From Ruegeria sp. EL01 (GTDB lineage Bacteria > Pseudomonadota > Alphaproteobacteria > Rhodobacterales > Rhodobacteraceae), in assembly GCF_900313035.1 (NCBI RefSeq), contig NZ_OMPS01000046.1:62001-126000 (forward strand): 64,000 nucleotides of DNA. Direction: 5' to 3'. The notes under the pieces are model-generated. The model ran no database searches, had not been told where the DNA came from, and saw only the letters and a list, made by a program, of their open reading frames with translations. Positions 18,801 through 27,743 of this stretch are shown one piece after another; within the stretch, counting starts at the first letter, position 1, and every line of letters begins with the position of its first letter. The translations under genes and the position numbers were made by a program.

Positions 18801-20474
18801 TCAGTGCGCGTGGCCTTTGTCCCATTCTTCCTGCTTGGGCAACTGCTCGAACGTGTGTTCGGGCGGTGGGCATGGCAGGGTCCATTCCAGCGTGTCCGCG
18901 TATTCGTTCCAGTAGTTGTTCTCGGTCACTTTCGCGCCCCGGAACAGGGCGTAGAAAACGATGCCAAAGAACAGCAGGAACGAAGCGAAGGATACGAACG
19001 CACCGATCGACGAGACAAAGTTCCACTGAGCAAACGCCTCAGGGTAGTCGATATAGCGGCGCGGCATGCCCTGACGGCCCAGGAAGTGTTGTGGGAAGAA
19101 GGTCAGGTTGGCGCCGACGAAGAACAACCAGAAGTGAACTTTGCCCCAGAACTCGGAATAGTGGCGACCGGTCATCTTGCCAAAGTAGAAGTACACCCCG
19201 GCAAAGATGGCAAAGACAGCACCCAAGCTCATCACATAGTGGAAGTGCGCAACCACATAGTAGGTGTCGTGATAGGCACGGTCGATACCCGCCTGTGACA
19301 GCACAACCCCGGTGACACCACCAACGGTGAACAGGAACAGGAAGCCGAAGGCGAACAGCATCGGTGTCTTGAATTCAATCGAGCCGCCCCACATGGTCGC
19401 AATCCACGAGAAGACCTTAACCCCTGTCGGCACGGCAATGACCATCGTAGCGAGCATAAAGTAAGCCTGCTGACGCAGTGACAGGCCAACAGTATACATG
19501 TGGTGCGCCCACACGACAAAGCCCAGAACGCCGATCGCAATGATCGCCCAAACCATCGGTAGGTAACCGAAGATCGGCTTGCGCGAGAAGGTCGCGATCA
19601 CATGGCTGATGATACCAAATCCGGGCAGGATCACGATGTACACTTCCGGGTGGCCAAAGAACCACAGGATGTGCTGATACAAGATCGGATCGCCGCCACC
19701 GGCGGGATCAAAGAAGGTGAAGCCAAAGTTGCGGTCCATCAGCAACATGGTGATCGCGCCCGCCAGAACCGGCAGCGACAGCAGAATCAGCCACGAGGTG
19801 ACGAAGATCGACCAGCTGAACAGCGGCACCTTGAACAGGGTCATGCCCGGGGCACGCATGTTCAGGAAGGTGGTGATCATGTTGATCGCGCCGAGGATCG
19901 AAGAGGCGCCCGATACGTGCACGGCGAAGATCGCAAGGTCCATGGACATGCCGCCTTCGGTCGTCGATAGCGGTGGGTACAGCACCCAGCCAACGCCCGA
20001 ACCAGCCTGATCGTTACCACCGGGGGCCAGCAGAGAGGCAACGCCCAGCGAGGTACCAGCGACATACAGCCAGAAGGACAGGTTGTTCATCCGCGGGAAC
20101 GCCATGTCCGGTGCACCGATCTGCAACGGCATGAAATAGTTACCAAATCCGCCGAACAGGGCGGGGATGACCACGAAGAACATCATCAGAACACCGTGAT
20201 ACGTGATCATCACGTTCCACAGATGCCCGTTAGGGGTACATAACTCGGCACCGCTGCCGAACAGGCGGAACCCTTCCATGCACATATGCTGCACCCCCGG
20301 CTCCATCAGTTCGATCCGCATGACAACAGTCATGAGAACCGAAATCAGACCGGCAAGCGCCGAGAAGATCAGGTAGAGAATCCCGATATCCTTATGGTTG
20401 GTCGACATGAACCAGCGCGTAAAAAAGCTGCGATTGTCTTCATGCTCGTGACCATGAATGGCTGCGTCTGCCAT
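18801..20474 (-). CDS. ctaD: cytochrome c oxidase subunit I (aa3 type)
   Basis: CtaD is the catalytic subunit of the proton-pumping aa3 terminal oxidase and carries heme a and the heme a3-CuB centre. The 557-residue protein has twelve hydrophobic segments. Visible signatures include the heme a ligand in [14 protein letters not shown], the CuB/crosslinked tyrosine block [12 protein letters not shown] in [10 protein letters not shown], and the heme ligands in [11 protein letters not shown]. The ATG at 20474 has GGAGG seven bases upstream. It stands alone, away from ctaC/ctaB/ctaG/ctaE. A perfect FNR-type site lies about 100 bases upstream, so oxygen control is likely. Confidence 0.97.
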   Translation of the reverse strand: MADAAIHGHEHEDNRSFFTRWFMSTNHKDIGILYLIFSALAGLISVLMTVVMRIELMEPGVQHMCMEGFRLFGSGAELCTPNGHLWNVMITYHGVLMMFFVVIPALFGGFGNYFMPLQIGAPDMAFPRMNNLSFWLYVAGTSLGVASLLAPGGNDQAGSGVGWVLYPPLSTTEGGMSMDLAIFAVHVSGASSILGAINMITTFLNMRAPGMTLFKVPLFSWSIFVTSWLILLSLPVLAGAITMLLMDRNFGFTFFDPAGGGDPILYQHILWFFGHPEVYIVILPGFGIISHVIATFSRKPIFGYLPMVWAIIAIGVLGFVVWAHHMYTVGLSLRQQAYFMLATMVIAVPTGVKVFSWIATMWGGSIEFKTPMLFAFGFLFLFTVGGVTGVVLSQAGIDRAYHDTYYVVAHFHYVMSLGAVFAIFAGVYFYFGKMTGRHYSEFWGKVHFWLFFVGANLTFFPQHFLGRQGMPRRYIDYPEAFAQWNFVSSIGAFVSFASFLLFFGIVFYALFRGAKVTENNYWNEYADTLEWTLPCPPPEHTFEQLPKQEEWDKGHAH

Positions 20475-20576
20475 TAGGTGCCTCCTGTTGCAACTGCACC
20501 GCGGAGTCAGACCTCTCTGACACGCGGGATTCCTGCTGGTTTTAGAATGCGAAGAGGGCACCTTCAATGGTCGAGT

Positions 20577-20590
20577 TTGATATAGATCAA
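20577..20590. promoter_or_regulatory. FNR/FnrL-type binding site upstream of ctaD
   Basis: TTGAT-ATAG-ATCAA at 20577-20590 is a perfect match to the FNR/Anr/FnrL consensus TTGAT-N4-ATCAA. It lies 103 bp before the ctaD start and downstream of the stop of the other minus-strand gene, so ctaD is the only gene it can serve. Confidence 0.75.
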
Positions 20591-20598
20591 GATAAATA

Positions 20599-20625
20599 GC
20601 CGCACCCTCTTGAAAAGGGTGCGGC
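20599..20625 (-). terminator. hairpin after the sterol desaturase gene
   Basis: Ten-bp perfect arms (20599-20608 GCCGCACCCT and 20616-20625) with a seven-base loop lie 11 bases beyond the stop of the minus-strand gene at 20636. There is only a weak T-rich tail, so termination may be partial. Confidence 0.6.
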
Positions 20626-20635
20626 GCAGGCCGCT

Positions 20636-21829
20636 TTATTTCAGGTCAGAGAGTGTATTTCTAAGGTGATCCAGCGGTACCCAATTCTGTGTCGCGCAGA
20701 TCGGCCCGGCGCATCCTTTGAGGCGCAACCGACCATCCGGAAGCTTGGTTGCAGAGCCGCGAAAGGACAGCCCGGTTTCCGGATGCAGCAGGCGTCCTTG
20801 GGCCCAACCATCACCGCCTGGACGCAGCCCCGTGATCATCAAATCACCTGGCCGCATGTGCCGCCAACTTGCGGCTTCCCACCCCCACAGGGCGCGACCA
20901 CATGTTGTGGCGGGATCGTCGGGGCAGGGCTCAAACCGAACAACAGCACCAAGGTAGGGGGCAGAGTAGAGGCCCGACAATTCGGCGCGTGCCTCATTGC
21001 CGGCCAGAAACAGCAATCCTGAAATCGTGACTATCCTTAGCCAACCTGCGGATTGAGCGCCGACCCGACGCGCGACGCGTGCGAACTCTTTATAATAATC
21101 CGGATGTTCGGTCCCCATAAACCTGTCCCACCAAGTGAAGTACAGACCCATGTTATAGCGCCCATGGCTATGGTGAAGGTCGTGATGCGTGACGCTGGTC
21201 ATCCAATCAAACAAGGGTTTTCCATTTCGATCAGCGGGAAAAACCTCATAGCCACAATGGCCAAGCGCGTTGCGCAACATCATGTGAAACAAGAAGACAA
21301 GCAGGGCGATCGTGTTCATGGGCACCAAAGCGACAAAGATCGGTAGGAACAATGCGTTAAGAACAGCTTCTGCTACGTCGAATGAATAAGACGTGAACGG
21401 CGTCGGATTGTGCGACTGATGGTGCGTGCGGTGTGCCAGCCTGAACAGACGCCTTGTGTGCAGCAGACGATGCGTCCAGTAAAACCACGCATCATGGGCC
21501 ACAATGATCAACGCAAGCGAAGCGATCAGGTAAGTCCAGCCAAAGTCTGAGACCTTGTCATAGATCGGGACCAGGCCGCTGGAATGGCCGAGGCCGATCA
21601 GGATGCCGGTTGCGGCAAAAATCAAAACTGTTCGCGCGCTGGTCAGCACCTCTCGTTTGATTTGGGACCATCCCGGCGTTCGGTCACGGATCTTGCGATC
21701 TTGCAGGCGGCGAGCCAACAACGTGTTTACGACCAAAAAGGTACCGCCAGCCCCCAGCGCATACCGCAATGTATCATGGGTCAGGGTACCGATGATTGCA
21801 TCGATCAGGGAAAACTCACTCATATCCAA
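20636..21829 (-). CDS. sterol desaturase/fatty acid hydroxylase family protein fused to DUF2147
   Basis: A 397-residue membrane di-iron enzyme with a second domain. The N-terminal ~270 residues have four or more membrane segments and the histidine boxes HRLLH (about 118), HRTHHQSHN (about 132) and [13 protein letters not shown] (about 213), which mark O2-dependent lipid hydroxylases and desaturases. The C-terminal ~110 residues, after another hydrophobic segment, match DUF2147: [57 protein letters not shown]2147 is usually a separate secreted protein. The AraC-type regulator gene upstream on the same strand is its likely controller. The lipid substrate is unknown. Confidence 0.85.
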   Translation of the reverse strand: MDMSEFSLIDAIIGTLTHDTLRYALGAGGTFLVVNTLLARRLQDRKIRDRTPGWSQIKREVLTSARTVLIFAATGILIGLGHSSGLVPIYDKVSDFGWTYLIASLALIIVAHDAWFYWTHRLLHTRRLFRLAHRTHHQSHNPTPFTSYSFDVAEAVLNALFLPIFVALVPMNTIALLVFLFHMMLRNALGHCGYEVFPADRNGKPLFDWMTSVTHHDLHHSHGRYNMGLYFTWWDRFMGTEHPDYYKEFARVARRVGAQSAGWLRIVTISGLLFLAGNEARAELSGLYSAPYLGAVVRFEPCPDDPATTCGRALWGWEAASWRHMRPGDLMITGLRPGGDGWAQGRLLHPETGLSFRGSATKLPDGRLRLKGCAGPICATQNWVPLDHLRNTLSDLK

Positions 21830-21941
21830 GCTCCGTCATGTGTTGAGATGCACAGAGGATGCTGGGATGCAGCGGGCAGGTCCCGTTGATGCTGAAATCA
21901 ACGCGGATATTGCAGAATGAACTGGTATTTTTCGGAATCGA

Positions 21942-22907
21942 TCAGTCCCGATTGCGATAATCGCGCGGATTTGTTCCGGTCTGGGAACGGAACGCTTTGT
22001 TGAATGGTCCAAGGGACGCAAAGCCAACCTCATGTGCGATCTCAAGTATCGTCGTTCGCTCATGTTGCGGATCATCCAAAAGGCTTTTGGCCGCTTTGAT
22101 GCGGGCAGTGTTGATGAAAGTCGAAAAGTTGCGGTGCCCCATTTGGCTGTTGATGGTGGCGCGTAGTTGATGTTCGGGCACTCCAAGCTCTTCTGAGAAG
22201 GCGCCGATGGTCAGGCCCTCGCGTTGCCAGATCCCCCGACGCATGGATTGTTCAATCTTCTCGACAAGGTCCGGTCTTGGCTTAATCCGGATGCGTTCTG
22301 CGGGCGGAACCCAGGCTGGTTCCAGCGCCCAGATGCTGAACAGAAGTACAAGCACCAGAATGGCGCTGGCCTGCAGGGGGTACACCCAGATGGGTAAGTC
22401 GGCGTCCAATCCGCTGACCTCGACAATGGAAACGATCAGACCCAACGCGCCCATTGCGGCCAGAAATCCTCGCCTGAACCGGCGACGCTGGGTGACCAGA
22501 TCATCGCTGTCCGTGATCAGGGCCAATACGATCAGCCCCAAATACAACGCGATTGCCAATCCGCCGCGGATCGGCGCGAACTTTGGCAATACCGGTACCA
22601 GTACGGCCGTCGCCACGGTCAAGGCAGCCAGTATCAATATTGGTCTGCGTTGGGGTGGCTCGTCCGATAACTGGACGGAGGCCATGCACGCCAAAGCCAG
22701 TGGCGTCAGTGTTGCACCGATGACGAGTGCCTGACGCAGAATAATCGGCAGGTCCACTGGTGCCGAGACCAGCAGATAGCAAGTCGTGCACAAACCTAGC
22801 ACGACAGCAGAAAGCGTTCCGCGCGGTCTCTGATTTAGCACTAAAACCGCGATCGTGAGTGTTATGATACCAATCGCCATTCCGCGCAGGATCAGGTCTG
22901 CCATCAT
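21942..22907 (-). CDS. AraC-family regulator with membrane-spanning N-terminus
   Basis: A 321-residue protein. The first ~200 residues contain about six or seven hydrophobic segments, and the last ~110 form an AraC DNA-binding domain with both helix-turn-helix motifs (LTIGAFSEELGVPEHQLRATINSQMGHRNFSTFINTARIK, then TTILEIAHEVGFASLGPFNKAFRSQTGTNPRDYR). Membrane-bound AraC proteins sense lipids or envelope signals. It lies 112 bp upstream of the sterol desaturase gene on the same strand, which is its most likely target. The ATG could be 22907 or 22904. Confidence 0.87.
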   Translation of the reverse strand: MMADLILRGMAIGIITLTIAVLVLNQRPRGTLSAVVLGLCTTCYLLVSAPVDLPIILRQALVIGATLTPLALACMASVQLSDEPPQRRPILILAALTVATAVLVPVLPKFAPIRGGLAIALYLGLIVLALITDSDDLVTQRRRFRRGFLAAMGALGLIVSIVEVSGLDADLPIWVYPLQASAILVLVLLFSIWALEPAWVPPAERIRIKPRPDLVEKIEQSMRRGIWQREGLTIGAFSEELGVPEHQLRATINSQMGHRNFSTFINTARIKAAKSLLDDPQHERTTILEIAHEVGFASLGPFNKAFRSQTGTNPRDYRNRD

Positions 22908-22967
22908 GTCCCATCCGTTTTTCGTCGCGGTTCAGTTTGTCATCCAGATCCTTGCGAGTCTTGTCGA

Positions 22968-22989
22968 TTCTGAATTTCGTTATTCAGAA
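22968..22989. promoter_or_regulatory. palindrome between araC-type gene and HIT gene
   Basis: TTCTGAA (22968-22974) and TTCAGAA (22983-22989) form a perfect 7-bp inverted repeat with an 8-base spacer in the divergent intergenic region. It may be an operator for either gene. No protein can be assigned. Confidence 0.35.
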
Positions 22990-23070
22990 ATCGAGGGATT
23001 TGTCTTGATCCCTTGACCTTTGGCATACGGGCCGCAAGAACGGGTGAGAAGGCAATGCGGAAGGTCCGAC

Positions 23071-23487
23071 ATGAGTTATGATCCTGAAAATATCTTTGCC
23101 AAGATCCTGCGCGGGGAAATCCCAGCGATGCGGGTGTACGAGGATGAGGACACTCTGGCCTTCATGGATATCATGCCGCGTACGGACGGGCATCTTCTGG
23201 TCATTCCCAAGACCCCGTGCCGCAACGTGCTGGATGCTACGTCGCAACAACTCTCAACCGTTATCGCGACCGTCCAAAAGATGTCGCACGCCGTGAAGCA
23301 GGCCTTTGACGCGGATGGTGTCACCATTCAGCAATTCAACGAAGCGGCCGGAGGGCAGGAGGTGTTCCATCTGCATTTCCACGTGCTTCCTCGCCACGAA
23401 GGCATCGCCATTCGCCCGCCGGGGAAAATGGGTGACTTCGATCTGATCGGCGCACATGCCGACAAGATCAAAGCCGCGGTGTCTTGA
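23071..23487 (+). CDS. HIT-family nucleotide-binding protein
   Basis: A 138-residue histidine-triad protein, a nucleotidyl hydrolase or transferase acting on AMP-linked phosphoramidates or dinucleotides. The N-terminal IFAKILRGEIPAMRVYEDEDTLAFMDIMPRTDGHLLVIPK is typical, and the catalytic triad HLHFHVLPR lies near residue 100. The ATG at 23071 follows GGAAGG. It is convergent with, and directly abuts, the MerR gene. The physiological substrate is unknown. Confidence 0.92.
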   Translation: MSYDPENIFAKILRGEIPAMRVYEDEDTLAFMDIMPRTDGHLLVIPKTPCRNVLDATSQQLSTVIATVQKMSHAVKQAFDADGVTIQQFNEAAGGQEVFHLHFHVLPRHEGIAIRPPGKMGDFDLIGAHADKIKAAVS

Positions 23488-23916
23488 TCAATCTGAGTCT
23501 GCGCCTGGGTTTACACAGCGCGGACTACAATCCGTAAACGCTTGCAGAACCGCGCAAACGTGATCGTGGTGCCCATCGCATGCTTTTGTGATGTGGGCCA
23601 GTTCCAGCTCAAGTCCACGCAGCCGCGCGATCCGGTCCCGCACATCCGCCAACTGTCGTTTGGCGATTTCATGGGCCCGATTCAGATCGGGGCCCATCGC
23701 ACCTTCCAGTGACAGTAAGGACTGTACATCGGCCAAAGGCAGTCCAAGATCTCGGCCATGACGAATGAAATGCAATCGCTTCAAGGCCGTTTCATCATAC
23801 CGGCGTTGGTTGCCAGCCGTGCGGCCCGGTTCCGGCAGCAATCCTTTGCTCTCGTAAAACCGGATGGTGGGTACCTTCACGCCGGTCAATCGCGATAAAT
23901 CCCCGATTGAATACAT
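23488..23916 (-). CDS. MerR-family metal-responsive regulator
   Basis: A 142-residue MerR protein with the helix-turn-helix MYSIGDLSRLTGVKVPTIRFYESKGLLPEPGRTAGNQRRY at its N-terminus, a long dimerisation helix and a C-terminal metal-loop region containing CDGHHDHVC and CSPRC. The cysteine/histidine pattern resembles the zinc/cadmium/lead group (ZntR/CadR) rather than CueR. It is divergent from a CDF metal efflux gene, with a perfect MerR-type palindrome between them. The ATG at 23916 has AAGGGG upstream; a TTG three codons earlier is less likely. Confidence 0.88.
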   Translation of the reverse strand: MYSIGDLSRLTGVKVPTIRFYESKGLLPEPGRTAGNQRRYDETALKRLHFIRHGRDLGLPLADVQSLLSLEGAMGPDLNRAHEIAKRQLADVRDRIARLRGLELELAHITKACDGHHDHVCAVLQAFTDCSPRCVNPGADSD

Positions 23917-23930
23917 TTTTCCCAAACCCC

Positions 23931-23960
23931 TTGAACCTCTAGCGACTAGAGGTATTACAT
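23931..23960 (+). promoter_or_regulatory. MerR-type promoter/operator of the CDF efflux gene
   Basis: ACCTCTAG-CGA-CTAGAGGT (23935-23953) is a perfect 8-bp inverted repeat with a 3-base spacer. TTGAAC (23931-23936) overlaps its left arm as a -35, and a -10-like TTACAT follows at 23955-23960, an extended spacer of 18 bp. This is the classical layout by which a MerR protein untwists a promoter. Confidence 0.78.
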
Positions 23961-23995
23961 GCGGTGTGTAGCCGAAACAAGGGACACGAAACGAT

Positions 23996-24931
23996 ATGGC
24001 GCACCAACATTCTCACCATGGACATTCACACAGTCACGTGGACCCTAACGCGGGCGACGCCCGTGTGGCCTGGGCAATCGCAGTCAACATGCTTTTGACG
24101 GCCGCCCAGGTCATCGGAGGCATTCTGTCTGGATCGTTGTCACTGATTGCGGACGCCTTGCATAATTTTTCAGACGCTGTGGCGCTGATTATCGCATTTT
24201 TTGCGCGCAAGATTGCCCGGCGACCGGCTGACGCTCGGATGAGCTTTGGTTATGGCCGGGCAGAGGTGGTCGCGGCGCTGGTCAACTACACCACCCTGGT
24301 CGTTTTGTCGGCCTATCTGTTCTATGAAGGCGTAATGCGATTTTTTGAACCCGAACCCATCAACGGTTGGATGGTGGTATGGGTTGCGGTGCTGGCCCTT
24401 GTGATTGATCTTGTTACGGCCGCGCTGACATACTCGATGGCCAAGGACAGTATGAATATCCGCGCGGCCTTTCTGCATAACGTTGCCGATGCGCTGGGCT
24501 CGATTGCCGTCATTGTCGCAGGGACTGCGGTTATTCTGTTCAACTGGACCTGGGTGGACCCGGCGGTCACGATCATGATCTCAATCTACATTCTGTGGCA
24601 CGTCAAATCAGAAATCGGCGACACCATCCGCGTCTTAATGTTGGGCGCCCCACCTGATTTGGATCCCGAAGAGGTCGCAACGGCCATTGAGGCAACTCAA
24701 GGTGTTCGCGAAGTGCATCATGTTCACCTGTGGAGCATGCAAGAACAGCAACCCGCCCTGACTGCGCATCTGGTGATCGATAAAGACGCCTGGCCAAGGG
24801 CCGAGGACATACGCTCCAATGTGCGACAGAATTTGATGGATCGTTTTGCGATCGGGCATGCCACGCTGGAAGTCGAGCAGTTCGAAAGCGCGTGTATCGG
24901 TTCGTCACGGTTCGGGCATCAGGAGGGTTAG
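23996..24931 (+). CDS. cation diffusion facilitator (CDF) metal efflux transporter
   Basis: A 311-residue inner-membrane divalent metal/proton antiporter of the ZitB/CzcD type. It starts with a histidine-rich tail (HQHSHHGHSHSHVD), has six hydrophobic segments with the metal-site motifs SLIADALHNFSDA in segment 2 and AAFLHNVADALGS in segment 5, and ends in a cytoplasmic domain with VREVHHVHLWSM. Zinc is the most likely substrate, with cadmium or cobalt possible. The MerR-type promoter upstream explains its control by metal. A terminator-like hairpin follows. Confidence 0.9.
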   Translation: MAHQHSHHGHSHSHVDPNAGDARVAWAIAVNMLLTAAQVIGGILSGSLSLIADALHNFSDAVALIIAFFARKIARRPADARMSFGYGRAEVVAALVNYTTLVVLSAYLFYEGVMRFFEPEPINGWMVVWVAVLALVIDLVTAALTYSMAKDSMNIRAAFLHNVADALGSIAVIVAGTAVILFNWTWVDPAVTIMISIYILWHVKSEIGDTIRVLMLGAPPDLDPEEVATAIEATQGVREVHHVHLWSMQEQQPALTAHLVIDKDAWPRAEDIRSNVRQNLMDRFAIGHATLEVEQFESACIGSSRFGHQEG

Positions 24932-24948
24932 GGAGCTAGTCCGAGAAT

Positions 24949-24977
24949 TGCCGTTCCGATTTGGGGTCGGAACGGCA
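24949..24977 (+). terminator. hairpin after the CDF gene
   Basis: Perfect 11-bp arms TGCCGTTCCGA (24949-24959) and its complement (24967-24977) with a 7-base loop lie 17 bases after the stop codon. There is no T-run, so it may be a factor-dependent or weak terminator. Confidence 0.6.
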
Positions 24978-25250
24978 GACTCGTAACCAAACACTTATCG
25001 GATTTCGCGGGGCGCAAGCCCCGGATCACCGGTTTAACATACCACTCACTCTAGACTGGCTGTTCCATGTTACTCGCTAACAAGGCAGATGTATGTCGGT
25101 TAAGTGGGTTTTGGTTAAAGATTGCCCTAAATCGGGCCAATTTTTAGTAAATAAAGTCGCCCTTAGGAAACAGAGCCCACCGCTTTAGGTAATTGTCGTT
25201 TCTTCGACGTCAAAAAGCGATTCGAAGCGTACAGTCGCGGTTTCGCACTT
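24978..25250. other. intergenic region without a gene; one terminator-like hairpin
   Basis: No credible coding frame is visible. ATTGCCC (25121-25127) pairs with GGGCCAAT (25134-25141) apart from one bulged C, and TTTT follows, giving a weak plus-strand terminator shape. A small GGGGC-gcaa-GCCCC hairpin lies earlier. A short transcript is possible but not shown; otherwise I see nothing. Confidence 0.4.
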
Positions 25251-25907
25251 TCACGCGTCGACCCGGTCAAAGACCTCGTCAAAGGTCTTTCGCAGCGCCG
25301 CGTCGAGATCTGCCATGGTGACAGGTAATCCAAGATCGACCAGTGAGGTCACGCCGTACTCAGTGATGCCGCAGGGAACTATGCCGGAAAAATGTTCGAG
25401 TTCAGGTTCCACATTGACCGAGATCCCGTGAAAGCTAATCCATTTGCGCAGGCGCAAGCCAATCGCGGCAATCTTGTCTTCTGCAGGCTTGCCTGTCGCC
25501 GTCAGTGGCTTGCCGTCCCGCCGGACCCAGACCCCAACCCGACCGTCGCGAATTTCGCCGTGTACATTGAATTCTGCCAAGGAAGCAATCACCCAGGTCT
25601 CAAGCAGTTTGACAAACTTTCGCACATCGCGGCCTCGCTTGTTCAGGTCAAGCATCACATAGGCCACACGTTGTCCGGGGCCATGATAGGTGTATTCACC
25701 GCCGCGTTTGCTTTCATAGACTGGAAAGCGTTCCGGATCCGTCAAATCCTCGATTTTCGCAGACGTTCCAGCGGTATAAAGCGGGGGATGCTCAAGCAAC
25801 CAGACGCATTCGTCCGCATCACCTGCCGCAATCGCAGCGACGCGCGCCTCCATAAAGGCGACCGCATCGTCATAGCTGGTCAGGCCATCCGTGATTTTCC
25901 ATTCCAT
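25251..25907 (-). CDS. lipB: lipoyl(octanoyl) transferase
   Basis: LipB moves octanoate from acyl carrier protein to the lipoyl domains of 2-oxoacid dehydrogenases. The 218-residue protein has the characteristic blocks [35 protein letters not shown], and [17 protein letters not shown]. The catalytic lysine is in KIAAIGLR, and the catalytic cysteine in IVPCGI. The start at 25907 is the first in-frame ATG. It is followed upstream (same strand) by a DsbA-like gene. Confidence 0.95.
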   Translation of the reverse strand: MEWKITDGLTSYDDAVAFMEARVAAIAAGDADECVWLLEHPPLYTAGTSAKIEDLTDPERFPVYESKRGGEYTYHGPGQRVAYVMLDLNKRGRDVRKFVKLLETWVIASLAEFNVHGEIRDGRVGVWVRRDGKPLTATGKPAEDKIAAIGLRLRKWISFHGISVNVEPELEHFSGIVPCGITEYGVTSLVDLGLPVTMADLDAALRKTFDEVFDRVDA

Positions 25908-25946
25908 GTACGCCTCATACCGTGCGAGCGGGGCAGGGGAAAGGGG

Positions 25947-26606
25947 TCAGGCCGCCTCGGTCAGACAGCGCTGTAGAACCTGGACATAGGTCTCCGTACC
26001 TTGCGCACCTGTCAGCAGATACTTTCCGCCGAACACCATCGAAGGCACACCCGACACGCCTCGGCTGGTCCAAACCTGCTGCTTTTGGCGAACGGAGTCA
26101 GCCTGTGAGCCCGTTTCTAACACGGTGTGTGCAGTCTGCGCATCCAGTCCCGCAGTTTCTACGGCAGCCAACAAGACTTGCGGATCGGAGACATCTTGTT
26201 GTTGCGTGAAATAGGCATCGAATAGCGCAAGCTTGAGCGGGTGCTGCCGGCCTTTCGTTTCAGACCAATCAAGCAACTGATGCGCAGAGAACGTATTAAC
26301 GATCCGACTTTCATCGTTGAAATTGAACGTAAATCCCAGCTCTGTCCCTAAGTCCGTCAGTCGCGCCCGTGCCTGTTCGCTTTGCTCGGTTGTCGAGCCG
26401 TATTTTTCTGTAATATGCTCGCGCAGGTTTTGACCTTCCGAAGGCATATTCGGGTTCAACTCAAACGGATGCCACCTGAGGCGCGCCAGAATACCCAATT
26501 GTTGAAGGGCCAGATCCAGCTGTCGAAACCCGACAATGCACCACGGGCAGACCACATCAGAAACGATGTCCACCTGAACAACTGGGCTTGGGTCAGGTGT
26601 GGTCAT
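25947..26606 (-). CDS. DsbA-family oxidoreductase (FrnE-like)
   Basis: A 219-residue cytoplasmic DsbA-fold protein without a signal peptide. It has the CPWC active site (VVCPWCIVGFRQLD, about residues 18-31) and the cis-proline loop GVSGVPSMVFGGKYL, with the large helical insertion typical of FrnE-type proteins. Members are thiol-disulfide oxidoreductases, some linked to polyketide synthesis or to disulfide isomerisation under stress. It lies 39 bp upstream of lipB on the same strand. The natural partner is unknown. Confidence 0.88.
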   Translation of the reverse strand: MTTPDPSPVVQVDIVSDVVCPWCIVGFRQLDLALQQLGILARLRWHPFELNPNMPSEGQNLREHITEKYGSTTEQSEQARARLTDLGTELGFTFNFNDESRIVNTFSAHQLLDWSETKGRQHPLKLALFDAYFTQQQDVSDPQVLLAAVETAGLDAQTAHTVLETGSQADSVRQKQQVWTSRGVSGVPSMVFGGKYLLTGAQGTETYVQVLQRCLTEAA

Positions 26607-26747
26607 GAGCGGCTCCTGTCAGGCATCAACGTCGGTGTTTGATCTGTTAGATAAGGCAGCCCAAAGGGATTTTAAACCATCGTGTTTTTGCCTCTTCACA
26701 ACATGAGCGCCAACGTCTATACGCCCCTGTACCAAGTCACAGGCAGT

Positions 26748-26834
26748 GCGGTCGTGGCGGAATTGGTAGACGCGCAGCGTTGAGGTCGCTGTGGGGTAAC
26801 ACCCGTGGAAGTTCGAGTCTTCTCGACCGCACCA
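26748..26834 (+). tRNA. tRNA-Leu (anticodon GAG)
   Basis: The 87-base gene includes an encoded CCA (26832-26834). The acceptor stem pairs GCGGTCG (26748-26754) with CGACCGC (26824-26830). CAGCG/CGCTG form the anticodon stem with loop TTGAGGT, giving GAG. A long variable arm and the TTCGAGTCT T-loop fit a class II leucine tRNA. It sits at the edge of the glycan-modification island. Confidence 0.92.
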
Positions 26835-26921
26835 TTTATCTGAACATCAAATTCGCTCTGTTGCGACCCAAGTGAATATCTGCGGTCAGCGCCGCGTAAT
26901 TCGACCTTGGTGAGCAGTTTG

Positions 26922-27704
26922 TCAGTCTAAATCAAACCAGCTTGAATCCCATGGAACGAAAAGAAGGTCGCAGTCTGGCGAGGCGTGGTCGACCGGGCGG
27001 AGGGCTTCGATCAGTTCGAACCCGTGTTTGCCCATTTCGGCAACAAACTCACTGAATCGGTAGCCATCCTTGAACCGACGCTTTACGGACACTTCGGCAA
27101 GGACGAATTCGGTACGTTTCAGGGTTTCCGACCCGCCCCGGATGACGGCCAGCTCGTTCCCCTCAGTATCGATTTTTAGACCAAACCGACCGGGTATGTC
27201 TGCCGTGTAGGAATCGAGGCGACGTTTTTCCACGACGCGTTTCTCCATATCGACAATCCGATTTTCGTAGTCATCGGAAAACCCGGCAACCGTCGCCAGA
27301 GAGCGTCTTTTGCGGTCAGTTGTGGGAATGACCAGTTCGGCTTCGCCTTCTTCGGAATCGAGCGCGACAATGTGCAGATCGTAGTCAATCTTATCGCGCC
27401 AGGGGGCGACACGTGTTGCGGTTTCTTCGATCGGGTCGAACAACACAAACTTTTTGTCGGGGAAGGTATCATAAAGAAATGGCGTGCCTGCATCCACACC
27501 GACATCCAGTACGGTATCCACCTCAAACCCATAGCTTTTTAAGTTCGCCGATGTAACTCCGCCGCTGATCACTGACAGTCCCGTCTGGTTCAGTCGCCTC
27601 ATCACGGGTCTGGGCCCGACGAATTCGCCACTCGCAAACTCGACAACCTTCAACCCGGCAGAGCGAAGTTTCTTACGAAATGTAAACGCGTCTATCTTTG
27701 GCAT
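26922..27704 (-). CDS. FkbM-family methyltransferase
   Basis: A 260-residue SAM-dependent methyltransferase of the FkbM type, which O-methylates sugars or polyketides. The SAM site is VLDVGVDAGTPFLYDTFPDKKFVLFDP, and the family C-terminal pattern is GLKIDTEGNELAVIRGGSETLKRTEFVLAEVS. No signal or membrane segment is seen. It is the last gene of a two-gene minus-strand unit with the glycosyltransferase upstream (39-bp gap), so it may methylate the glycan made there. Confidence 0.85.
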   Translation of the reverse strand: MPKIDAFTFRKKLRSAGLKVVEFASGEFVGPRPVMRRLNQTGLSVISGGVTSANLKSYGFEVDTVLDVGVDAGTPFLYDTFPDKKFVLFDPIEETATRVAPWRDKIDYDLHIVALDSEEGEAELVIPTTDRKRRSLATVAGFSDDYENRIVDMEKRVVEKRRLDSYTADIPGRFGLKIDTEGNELAVIRGGSETLKRTEFVLAEVSVKRRFKDGYRFSEFVAEMGKHGFELIEALRPVDHASPDCDLLFVPWDSSWFDLD

Positions 27705-27743
27705 TCAAAGGGTCCTCGGTTCAATCTTTGTCGCAATCGTTAT

